Shown: positions 1 through 4,765 of the stretch, piece after piece
How positions within the stretch are numbered: the first letter of the stretch is position 1
Layout of the letters: the number at the start of each line of letters is the position of its first letter
Source: an uncultured Eubacteriales bacterium
GTDB taxonomy: Bacteria; Bacillota; Clostridia; Monoglobales; Monoglobaceae
Reading direction: 5' to 3'
Assembly (NCBI GenBank): GCA_900545865.1
Contig: URAN01000090.1
Coordinates: 1 to 6,959, forward strand
DNA length: 6,959 nt
Made by a program: the position numbers and the translations under genes
The notes under the pieces: model-generated
What the model was told of the DNA's origin: nothing
The model's input: only the letters and a program-made list of their open reading frames with translations
Database searches by the model: none

Positions 1-67
1 TGTCGTGTCCTAACCCTTTTTCTTAACTTTTCACGGTAAGAAGAAAAGAAACTTTTGATAAAAGGGG

Positions 68-96
68 TTGACACAGCCGAAAAAATATGGTATTAT
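68..96 (+). promoter_or_regulatory. Sigma-A promoter of the infC operon
   Basis: A perfect -35 box TTGACA (68-73) is separated by exactly 17 bp from a -10 box TATTAT (91-96, five of six consensus bases). Transcription should start near 102-105, giving an infC leader of about 145 nt. This is the best promoter in the window and suits a highly expressed ribosomal protein operon. The assignment is by consensus match only. Confidence 0.88.
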
Positions 97-102
97 ATAT
101 CG

Positions 103-235
103 GTAAAGCAGAAGTTTGCCGCTTCTCCCCTCAGCCAAAGGTGAAAGGGTCTGATATTTTCGGCTTTTAAATTAAAGTGTGAATTATTGCGGCGTACTTT
201 GTGCGGCCGCTTTTTTGTTGCGGCAAAGACTTTTT
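103..235 (+). promoter_or_regulatory. Structured infC-rpmI-rplT leader, probable L20-type autoregulatory leader
   Basis: This is the untranslated leader between the promoter and the infC SD. Visible elements are a 5-bp hairpin (AGAAG 110-114 / CTTCT 122-126), a second hairpin (131-136 with 148-154, one bulged base, loop 137-147), an intrinsic terminator (189-216), and GCGGCAAA at 220-227, which is perfectly complementary to TTTGCCGC at 115-122. In Bacillus subtilis the same operon is controlled by ribosomal protein L20, which binds a leader RNA mimicking its 23S rRNA site and promotes premature termination. Operon content, leader length and the internal terminator fit that model. The L20 binding site itself is inferred, and a search with the Rfam L20 leader model was not possible here. 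Confidence 0.65.
189..216 (+). terminator. Intrinsic attenuator terminator in the infC leader
   Basis: GCGGC (189-193) pairs with GCCGC (206-210). Inside it, GTAC (194-197) pairs with GTGC (201-204, one G-T pair) around a TTT loop, leaving G205 bulged. Six T follow at once (211-216). This is a 9-bp GC-rich intrinsic terminator lying before the infC SD, so it can only act as an attenuator of the operon. Confidence 0.85.
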
Positions 236-241
236 GGAGGT
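236..241 (+). promoter_or_regulatory. infC Shine-Dalgarno site (decides the AUA start)
   Basis: GGAGGT at 236-241 is a near-perfect SD. It lies 7 nt from the in-frame ATA codon at 249 but 25 nt from the first ATG at 267, too far for that ATG. An in-frame TAA at 246-248 limits the start to 249 or later. The only other purine-rich stretch near the ATG is a weak AAGG at 254-257. Confidence 0.8.
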
Positions 242-248
242 GTTTTAA

Positions 249-764
249 ATAGCAAGGCAGGATTTAATGATAAATGAAGAAATCAGAGACAAGGAAATTC
301 GTCTGATAGGTTCGGAAGGTGAACAGCTCGGTATTGTATCGTCAGCCGAGGCACAAAAGCTCGCCGATGAAAAGAACCTCGATTTGGTGAAAATCGCTCC
401 GCAGGCAAAGCCGCCCGTATGTAAAATTATGGACTATGGAAAGCATAAATTTGAGCTTGCAAAGCGCGAAAAGGAAAATCGCAAAAATCAAAAGGTCAGC
501 AACGTTAAAGAGGTAAGACTTACCCCCAACATCGATGACCATGATTTCAACACTAAATTAAATCAGGCAAATAAGTTCTTAAAGTCGGGTGACAAGGTTA
601 AGGTTTCGGTTCGCTTTCGCGGACGTGAAATCACACACAGTTCCCTCGGCAGAGACCTGCTTATCCGTTTCCGCGACGGTGCCGAAGAGTTCGGCGTATC
701 GGACAAGGATATTAAAATGGAGGGCAGAAATATGGCTATGGTTTTGTCGCCCAAAAAGGCATAA
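249..764 (+). CDS. infC: Translation initiation factor IF-3
   Basis: IF3 binds the 30S subunit, prevents premature joining of 50S, and discriminates against non-canonical start codons and wrong initiator tRNA. From the ATA start at 249 the protein is 171 aa, normal for the family. The N-terminal domain (about 7-77) carries INEEIRDKEIRLI and the PPVCKIMDYGKHKFE block. A basic linker (72-90) leads to the C-terminal domain (91-170) with KLNQANKFLKSGDKVKVSVR and RFRGRE (122-127), the family signature region. The ATA start is preferred over ATG 267 because of SD spacing and because firmicute IF3 proteins commonly have a few residues before the INEEIR block. First gene of infC-rpmI-rplT, downstream of the attenuated leader. 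The family identity is certain. The start is inferred; if ATG 267 is used the protein is 165 aa. Confidence 0.97.
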   Translation: MARQDLMINEEIRDKEIRLIGSEGEQLGIVSSAEAQKLADEKNLDLVKIAPQAKPPVCKIMDYGKHKFELAKREKENRKNQKVSNVKEVRLTPNIDDHDFNTKLNQANKFLKSGDKVKVSVRFRGREITHSSLGRDLLIRFRDGAEEFGVSDKDIKMEGRNMAMVLSPKKA

Positions 765-776
765 ACGACAAGCAAT

Positions 777-821
777 CACGGTCTGAACTTAAAATAACCG
801 CACCGTGTTTTATGCACGGTC
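777..821 (+). promoter_or_regulatory. Competing hairpins in the infC-rpmI intergenic region
   Basis: ACCGTG (802-807) can pair with CACGGT at 815-820 (short hairpin, loop about 7 nt) or with an identical CACGGT at 777-782 (loop 19 nt). The pairings exclude each other. No T run follows, so this is not a terminator. In E. coli the same intergenic region contains the L20 translational operator for rpmI, so a similar role or an RNA-processing role is possible but unproven. Confidence 0.45.
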
Positions 822-869
822 AAAATTCCAAAAGGTTAATTATCTGTATTACGGAAGGAGAGAAATAAT

Positions 870-1067
870 ATGCCTAAAATTAAAACTCACAGAGGAGCAG
901 CAAAGCGTTTCGGTGTTACCAAAAACGGTAAGGTTAAGAGAGCAAAGGCTTTCAGAAGTCACATCCTTAACAAAAAGACCACCAAGAGAAAAAGACATCT
1001 CAGAAAGGGCGGATACCTTTCAAGCGCCAACGAGGCAACAATCAAGAGCATGATGCCCTACAAATAA
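870..1067 (+). CDS. rpmI: Large-subunit ribosomal protein bL35
   Basis: bL35 is a small basic protein of the 50S subunit. The 65-aa product starts MPKIKTHRGAAKRFGVTKNG, the family hallmark, and continues with KVKRAKAFRSHIL and the Lys/Arg-rich segment KKTTKRKRHLRKGGYL (about 35-50). The length is the family norm and there are no acidic stretches. The start at 870 is preceded by AAGGAG (855-860) at 9 nt spacing. It lies 105 bp after infC and 84 bp before rplT, and is expected to be co-transcribed with both and subject to the same L20 feedback. A longer overlapping reading frame in this region is a shadow with no family features. Confidence 0.98.
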   Translation: MPKIKTHRGAAKRFGVTKNGKVKRAKAFRSHILNKKTTKRKRHLRKGGYLSSANEATIKSMMPYK

Positions 1068-1109
1068 GCCGTAAAATACGGTTATACGCAAAGCGATGGC
1101 TCTAATCGC
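1067..1109 (+). other. Two small hairpins between rpmI and rplT
   Basis: CCGTA (1069-1073) pairs with TACGG (1077-1081) around an AAA loop, extendable by G1068-T1082 and A1067-T1083 into the rpmI stop codon. Then GCGAT (1093-1097) pairs with ATCGC (1105-1109) around a 7-nt loop. Neither is followed by T residues. They may be processing or mRNA-stability elements between two differently expressed ribosomal protein cistrons. The function is inference only. Confidence 0.35.
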
Positions 1110-1151
1110 GGCGCGTTTTGAATATGTTGAATTCAGAGAGGAGTAAATACA

Positions 1152-1496
1152 ATGGCAAGAGTTAAAGGCGCGATGAAAACCCGCGCAAGACATAAGAAAA
1201 TTCTGAAACTTGCAAAAGGTTACAGAGGTGCAAAAAGCAAACTTTATAAAACAGCAAATCAGGCAGTTATGAAATCACTGTCTTATGCTTACAGAGACAG
1301 AAAGGCTAAGAAAAGAGAGTTCAGACAGCTCTGGATTGCTCGTATCAGTGCTGCCGCTCGTATGAACGGCATAAGCTACAGCAAGTTTATGAACGGTCTT
1401 AAGAACAACGGCATTGAAATTAACAGAAAGATGCTGGCGGAAATCGCTGTTTCCGACCCGGCTGCTTTTTCAAGCCTTGTTGAACGTGTTAAATAA
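1152..1496 (+). CDS. rplT: Large-subunit ribosomal protein bL20
   Basis: bL20 is an early 50S assembly protein that binds 23S rRNA. In Firmicutes and Proteobacteria it is also the autogenous repressor of this operon. The 114-aa product begins MARVKGAMKTRARHKKILKL and carries LAKGYRGAKSKLYKTANQAV, then the signature KKREFRQLWIARISAAARMN (53-72), and ends with the globular part GIEINRKMLAEIAV. The N-terminal third is strongly basic, as expected for the rRNA-embedded tail. The length is slightly below the usual 117-119 aa, with the difference at the C-terminal tail. SD AGAGGAG (1137-1143) sits 8 nt before the ATG. It is the last gene of the infC operon, followed by the terminator at 1592-1632. 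It probably feeds back on the leader at 103-235. Confidence 0.98.
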   Translation: MARVKGAMKTRARHKKILKLAKGYRGAKSKLYKTANQAVMKSLSYAYRDRKAKKREFRQLWIARISAAARMNGISYSKFMNGLKNNGIEINRKMLAEIAVSDPAAFSSLVERVK

Positions 1497-1591
1497 CACG
1501 GCTTTCGCAATTCGGTTCGGTTTTGATTTTATATCGGACAGGCTCTGTTCAAAATCGGACACAGGCGAAATATTTTAAAAGAAATGTCATA

Positions 1592-1632
1592 AAGAGATTC
1601 TTTTGCGGCAGGGATGCTGCGGGGAATCTTTT
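1592..1632 (+). terminator. Terminator of the infC-rpmI-rplT operon
   Basis: A long hairpin: 1592-1603 pairs with 1621-1632 (12 bp including four G-T pairs), T1604 is bulged, and GCGGCA (1605-1610) pairs with TGCTGC (1615-1620) around a GGGA loop. That is about 18 bp with one bulge. The 3' arm ends TCTTTT and the 5' side is A-rich, so it may act in both directions. It separates the rplT operon from the folate-controlled unit, although the short T tract allows some read-through. Confidence 0.8.
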
Positions 1633-1664
1633 GTGTATATCAATGTTTTAGACAATAACAACCC

Positions 1665-1776
1665 ACAGAGTAGGTATCCGCGCGATGATTTTTAAATCAA
1701 CAGTGTTGTATGCACAGGGAGTTGGCATACGGACGAAGTGCCGCAAGGCTGCGGTGCGGATACCGCATCCCGCTGT
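1665..1776 (+). promoter_or_regulatory. Tetrahydrofolate (THF) riboswitch aptamer
   Basis: The architecture matches the THF riboswitch of Firmicutes. P1 is ACAG (1665-1668) with CTGT (1773-1776), followed by the conserved AGTAG (1669-1673). P2 is a perfect 9-bp helix, 1673-1681 with 1756-1764. P3 is GTATGC (1708-1713) with GCATAC (1725-1730), whose loop carries GGGA (1717-1720). The conserved CGAAG is at 1734-1738, P4 is GCC-GCAA-GGC (1740-1749), then GCGGTG (1751-1756). GCATCCC (1765-1771) supplies TCCC for the pseudoknot with the P3-loop GGGA. It binds reduced folates and usually lowers expression of folate transport or synthesis genes. Here it precedes folT, the expected target. No convincing promoter was found between the rplT terminator and the aptamer. 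Confidence 0.93.
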
Positions 1777-1800
1777 ATAACGCATATACGGGCGTTTTTT
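1769..1800 (+). terminator. Terminator-like expression platform of the THF riboswitch
   Basis: Six T (1795-1800) follow a hairpin that can form in two ways. One form is CCCG (1769-1772) plus TATA (1776-1779) with TATACGGG (1785-1792), with CTG bulged; this uses bases of the pseudoknot and P1 and so competes with the aptamer. The other is a shorter stem AACGC (1779-1783) with GCGTT (1792-1796), which is compatible with the folded aptamer. Which form operates, and therefore the sign of regulation, cannot be settled by eye. Confidence 0.55.
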
Positions 1801-1896
1801 CTGCACCCTAAATATTGCGTTTCGCACAACAAAGCATTATTCGAGCGTTATCTCTTTTGCTGTGCAGGCGGTATCCGGCAACAGCTTAAAGGAGGT
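1801..1896 (+). promoter_or_regulatory. folT pre-SD leader segment with alternative pairing to riboswitch P2
   Basis: CTGCAC (1801-1806) can pair with GTGCAG (1862-1867). A local hairpin can form instead: GCTGT (1859-1863) with ACAGC (1881-1885), continued by GC/GC and CGG-TAT-CCG (1869-1877). GCGGTATCCG (1868-1877) is also a perfect 10-nt complement of CGGATACCGC (1757-1766), the 3' strand of aptamer P2 plus two bases. The segment ends in the strong SD AAAGGAGGT (1888-1896), 6 nt before the folT ATG. It probably belongs to the riboswitch expression platform. Confidence 0.5.
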
Positions 1897-1902
1897 ATTT
1901 TT

Positions 1903-2598
1903 ATGCAGAACTTTGCAATATGGTTTGACGGCGCGATGGATATAACAAAAGGATTTATCCGCTCTGCCATAGAACCGCTCGGCTTTTTTTTAAACATTTT
2001 TTCGGATTTTCGTACCGGCGCGATTTTGATTCCGACCGTTTTCGCCGTATTTTTGATAATATGTATGCGATATTCGGACGGCAACTTTCGCCCGGTTTTA
2101 AAGCGTCCGCAAAACGTCGCGATATGCGCAATGCTCATTGCGATAAACGTAATATTGGGATACTTTTCCATTTCGTTTTCATCATATCTGCGCGTGGGCT
2201 TTGGGTTTATCACCGCGCCCGTTGCGGCATTTTTATTCGGCCCGTTTATCGGCGGTGCCGTGGCGCTTTTATCCGATATTATTTCTTTTATCATTAAACC
2301 GACAGGCGCGTTTTTGTTCACTTATACGCTGAACACGGGGATTGCCGGTATGATATACGGATTGTTTTTATACAAAAAAAATCTGACGTTCGTCAGAGTG
2401 TTTTTTTGCAAGCTGACGGTTATTTTGGCGGTAAACATTATTTTAAACTCAATTGCGCTTGCGCCGACGGCGGCAAACGGATTGGTCGGTATCTTTCCGG
2501 CGCGACTGATTAAAAACATAATTCTTTTGCCGATTCAAAGCCTTGTTGTGTTCGAGGTTCTTAAAATTGCCGTTAAGGGGCGTATCGCAAATGCTTAA
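1903..2598 (+). CDS. folT: Folate ECF transporter, substrate-binding S component (FolT family)
   Basis: FolT is the membrane S component that captures folate and delivers it to the shared ECF module (EcfT plus two EcfA ATPases, none of them in this window). The 231-aa product is very hydrophobic. Family features are LRVGFGFITAPVAAFLFGPF (96-115), the DIISFIIKPTGAF segment (125-137), FTYTLNTGIAGMIYGLFLYK (139-158), and later membrane helices near 167-187 and 196-222. The upstream THF riboswitch supports folate as the substrate. Compared with typical S components (about 170-190 aa) it has an N-terminal extension of roughly 65 residues with one more likely membrane segment (39-56). The start at 1903 is chosen for its strong SD; a longer frame from 1738 would run through the riboswitch. 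The 3' end overlaps the next gene by 8 bp. Confidence 0.88.
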   Translation: MQNFAIWFDGAMDITKGFIRSAIEPLGFFLNIFSDFRTGAILIPTVFAVFLIICMRYSDGNFRPVLKRPQNVAICAMLIAINVILGYFSISFSSYLRVGFGFITAPVAAFLFGPFIGGAVALLSDIISFIIKPTGAFLFTYTLNTGIAGMIYGLFLYKKNLTFVRVFFCKLTVILAVNIILNSIALAPTAANGLVGIFPARLIKNIILLPIQSLVVFEVLKIAVKGRIANA

Positions 2599-3370
2599 AA
2601 CCATAACAAGCCGCGACAATAAAGTTATAAAAAACATTCGCGCGGCGGAAAAGAAAAAAGGCAGGGCAAAAACAGGTCTTTATCTCGCCGAGGGAAAAAG
2701 GCTTGTCGGCGAAGCAATCCGAGATGTTTTTGACTCTGTTGAAAGCGTCTTGGCATCCGAAAGTTTTCTTGAAAAAAACAAAGATTTTATAAATTCTCTT
2801 GACAAGAGCGGAAAAATCGTATATATTACAAATGACAGGCTGTTTGACGAGACGGCTCTGACGGAAACACCACAGGGGCTTGCGGCTCTCGTTAAAATTC
2901 CCGAATATAATATTCCGAATCTTGATGAAATGTCGTATATTCTGATATTGGACGGGATTTCCGAGCCGGGCAATATGGGAACGATAATCCGAACTGCCGA
3001 GGCGGCAGGCATAGATTGTATTATGCTGAGTCGCGGCTGTACCGACATATATGCTCCCAAGGTTGTGCGTTCGTCCATGGGGTCGCTCTTTCGAATGAAA
3101 TTTTGCTCGTTCGAATATTCCGACACGGACAAGCTCAAAGCCAAAGGCTTTACCGTTGCGGCGACAGCTTTGCACAATTCCGTTTCGGTTGATGATGCCG
3201 ATGTTTCGGGCAAACGCGCAATAATAATAGGAAGCGAAGCAAACGGCGTGTCGGACGAGCTTATCAATGCGTCCGATTTATGCATACGAATAGATATGTG
3301 CGGCAAGGTCGAGTCTTTGAACGCGGCGGTTGCGGCAGGAATAGCTATGTATATGTTTAAGGCGGATTAG
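2591..3370 (+). CDS. SpoU/TrmH-family RNA 2'-O-methyltransferase
   Basis: A SPOUT-class enzyme that transfers methyl from S-adenosylmethionine to a ribose 2'-OH, most likely in 23S rRNA. The 259-aa product has an N-terminal substrate-binding domain (about 1-105; ITSRDNKVIK at 5-14, GLYLAEGKRLV at 29-39, ETPQGLAAL at 92-100) and a C-terminal knotted domain. Motif 1 is ISEPGNMGTIIRTAEAAG (123-140, N128 and R134). Motif 2 is IIIGSEANGVSDEL (211-224). Motif 3 is MCGKVESLNAAVAAG (236-250). IDM replaces the more usual IPM before motif 3. The start at 2591 has AAGGGG (2575-2580) 10 nt upstream and overlaps the folT stop (ATGCTTAA), suggesting translational coupling; an in-frame ATG at 2543 has no SD and lies within folT. 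In Bacillus a homologue (ysgA) also sits near rplT. The exact target nucleotide cannot be read from the sequence. Confidence 0.93.
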   Translation: MLKTITSRDNKVIKNIRAAEKKKGRAKTGLYLAEGKRLVGEAIRDVFDSVESVLASESFLEKNKDFINSLDKSGKIVYITNDRLFDETALTETPQGLAALVKIPEYNIPNLDEMSYILILDGISEPGNMGTIIRTAEAAGIDCIMLSRGCTDIYAPKVVRSSMGSLFRMKFCSFEYSDTDKLKAKGFTVAATALHNSVSVDDADVSGKRAIIIGSEANGVSDELINASDLCIRIDMCGKVESLNAAVAAGIAMYMFKAD

Positions 3371-3393
3371 CCGATTCAACAGAGGTGTGACAA

Positions 3394-4653
3394 ATGGAAA
3401 ACGAGGACGGAATTTTATATAAACTTTGGCTGAATATTCTTTGCGGTCACAATCCGCAGACGATATTCAAATGCCTGAGAGATTTCGGGACCGCACAAGA
3501 GATATACGAATCAAACGAGAAATACAAAAAGGTGAAAAGCTCTATGCGCTTGTCGCAAAGGCTTAAAGCAAGGCATTCTCTCGATGAGGCGCGGGATATT
3601 CTTGAATTTTGTATTCAAAATGACATCGACATTATCACCATTGATGATGAACGTTATCCGAAACGTCTTGCCGAGGTTTATATGCCGCCGCAGATACTTT
3701 ATGTAAAAGGCAATCTTCCGGATATGAATAACTTAATCGGCATCGCCGCTGTCGGTTCGCGTGACTGTACCGATAACGGCAGAGCGTTTGCCGGGGAGAT
3801 TGCGTATGACTTGGCAAAATCGGGTGTCGTAATAATCGGAGGAATGGCAAAGGGTATAGATGCCGCCGCGCACAGCGGAGCGCTGTCCGCAGGACAAAAG
3901 ACGCTTGCCGTTCTTGCGGGCGGAGTTGATATTATTTATCCAAAGTCAAACTCCGATTTATATTATGAGATTATAAAACACGGCGCGGTAATATCCGAAC
4001 GTCCGCCCGGAATGGTGGGTAAAAGCTCTTTTTATAAAGAGCGAAACCGCATTATGGTCGGTTTGTCAAACGGCGTTGTTATTATCGAAGGCGAACAGAG
4101 CAGCGGCACAAGGCTGACCGCAGGCTGGGCGATTGACTCAAACAGAGATTTGTTTGCCGTACCCGGACGGCCGAACGACAAAAATGCAAGCCTTCCGAAC
4201 AACCTGATAAAAGACAGCGCGAAACTCATAACCTCTTTTGAGGACATAACCGAAGAATACGAAAGTGTGTATTCGGATGAATTAAATAACGGAATCAATC
4301 TTATTGACGAACGGGCGGCAGAGGAATTTAAACGCAAGGCTCTTGAATTTTCCGATGAGGATGCGACCCCAATGCGGTCATATCAATCCAAAAGGAAATC
4401 AGAGACACCGAAAAAGAAAGCCAAACCCAAAACCACCGAAAAGGTCAGACCGCCAAAGCCCGACTTTGACGCGTTTGACGATAAACAGCGAAAAATACTC
4501 GAATACCTTTATGAAAGTAATCGGGAAGTACATATAGATGACATTGCAAATTATTGTGACATTGATATGAGCGAGCTGAGCTTTTTAATTATTCAGCTTG
4601 AAATGACAGGCACAATAAAGCAATCGGCAGGCGAATATTTTTATCTTGCCTGA
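3394..4653 (+). CDS. dprA: DNA-processing protein DprA (Smf), RecA loader
   Basis: DprA binds incoming single-stranded DNA during natural transformation and loads RecA; it is also widely kept in species not known to be competent. The 419-aa product has an N-terminal helical domain (about 1-100), an extended Rossmann fold (about 105-285) and a C-terminal winged helix (about 357-419). Visible Rossmann motifs are VGSRDCTDNGRA (120-131), GMAKGIDAAAHSGAL (150-164), AVLAGGVDIIYP (172-183), GAVISERPPG (197-206), ERNRIMVGLS (216-225), SSGTRLTAGWAI (236-247) and LFAVPG (253-258). The two domains are joined by a Lys/Pro-rich linker (about 333-356). Where the family usually has FPxRNR, this protein reads FYKERNR (213-219). 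SD GAGGTG (3382-3387) is 6 nt before the ATG. It lies 23 bp after the methyltransferase gene, so it is very likely in the same operon. It is longer than the usual 300-380 aa because of the linker. Confidence 0.97.
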   Translation: MENEDGILYKLWLNILCGHNPQTIFKCLRDFGTAQEIYESNEKYKKVKSSMRLSQRLKARHSLDEARDILEFCIQNDIDIITIDDERYPKRLAEVYMPPQILYVKGNLPDMNNLIGIAAVGSRDCTDNGRAFAGEIAYDLAKSGVVIIGGMAKGIDAAAHSGALSAGQKTLAVLAGGVDIIYPKSNSDLYYEIIKHGAVISERPPGMVGKSSFYKERNRIMVGLSNGVVIIEGEQSSGTRLTAGWAIDSNRDLFAVPGRPNDKNASLPNNLIKDSAKLITSFEDITEEYESVYSDELNNGINLIDERAAEEFKRKALEFSDEDATPMRSYQSKRKSETPKKKAKPKTTEKVRPPKPDFDAFDDKQRKILEYLYESNREVHIDDIANYCDIDMSELSFLIIQLEMTGTIKQSAGEYFYLA

Positions 4654-4655
4654 TA

Positions 4656-4661
4656 TATAAT
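4656..4661 (+). promoter_or_regulatory. Possible -10 box of a topA promoter
   Basis: A perfect TATAAT lies at 4656-4661, just past the dprA stop, about 105 bp before the topA ATG. No good -35 is found 16-18 bp upstream (GAATAT/AATATT) and there is no extended TG motif. The 112-bp gap between dprA and topA, against 23 bp or an overlap upstream, makes a separate topA promoter reasonable. This region is AT-rich, so chance is a real alternative. Confidence 0.3.
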
Positions 4662-4765
4662 GTTTTACATACAGACAAGCGCAAAGATAAAACACCGCCG
4701 CCGAACAGGCAATACTGCGGACTTGCCGCGGAATAAAATTGCAACAGAGCAGGAGGAATAGGTTT

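Noticed and set aside
16..66. AT-rich inverted repeats upstream of the infC promoter (16-25 with 37-48; 14-20 with 60-66)
   Set aside because: The stems are nearly all A-T with interruptions and no following T tract. They could be the tail of an upstream terminator but are too weak to annotate.
75..165. Nine-base inverted repeat AGCCGAAAA (75-83) and TTTTCGGCT (157-165)
   Set aside because: The left copy lies in the promoter spacer and is not transcribed, so no RNA hairpin can form from it. No operator family is recognised; most likely chance.
805..1053. 82-aa reading frame overlapping rpmI
   Set aside because: It overlaps the certain L35 gene in another frame, spans the intergenic hairpin and the rpmI SD, and shows no recognisable family features.
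1535..1565. Near-repeat TCGGACAGG / TCGGACACAGG and a 6-bp hairpin (1536-1550) after rplT
   Set aside because: Short and imperfect, without a T tract; the clear terminator follows at 1592-1632.
1629..1660. Promoter for folT between the rplT terminator and the riboswitch
   Set aside because: The best candidate is GACAAT (1651-1656) with TTTTGT (1629-1634) at 16 bp. The -35 match is poor, so I did not list it. Transcription may come from read-through or a non-consensus promoter.
1738..1902. In-frame upstream extension of folT (55 extra codons starting at GTG 1738)
   Set aside because: It runs through the THF riboswitch, the terminator-like T tract and the SD. ATG 1903 has an excellent SD, so the upstream frame is simply open by chance.
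2543..2590. Earlier ATG for the methyltransferase gene
   Set aside because: It has no SD and encodes 16 residues unlike the family. ATG 2591 has AAGGGG at 10 nt and begins with the typical ITSRDNKVIK block.
4708..4727. GGCAA/TTGCC hairpin between dprA and topA
   Set aside because: It has only 5 bp with a 10-nt loop and no T run; insufficient for a terminator or regulatory call.
4739..4765. TTG start for topA nine codons upstream
   Set aside because: It lies before the AGGAGG site that fits ATG 4766, and it has no SD of its own.
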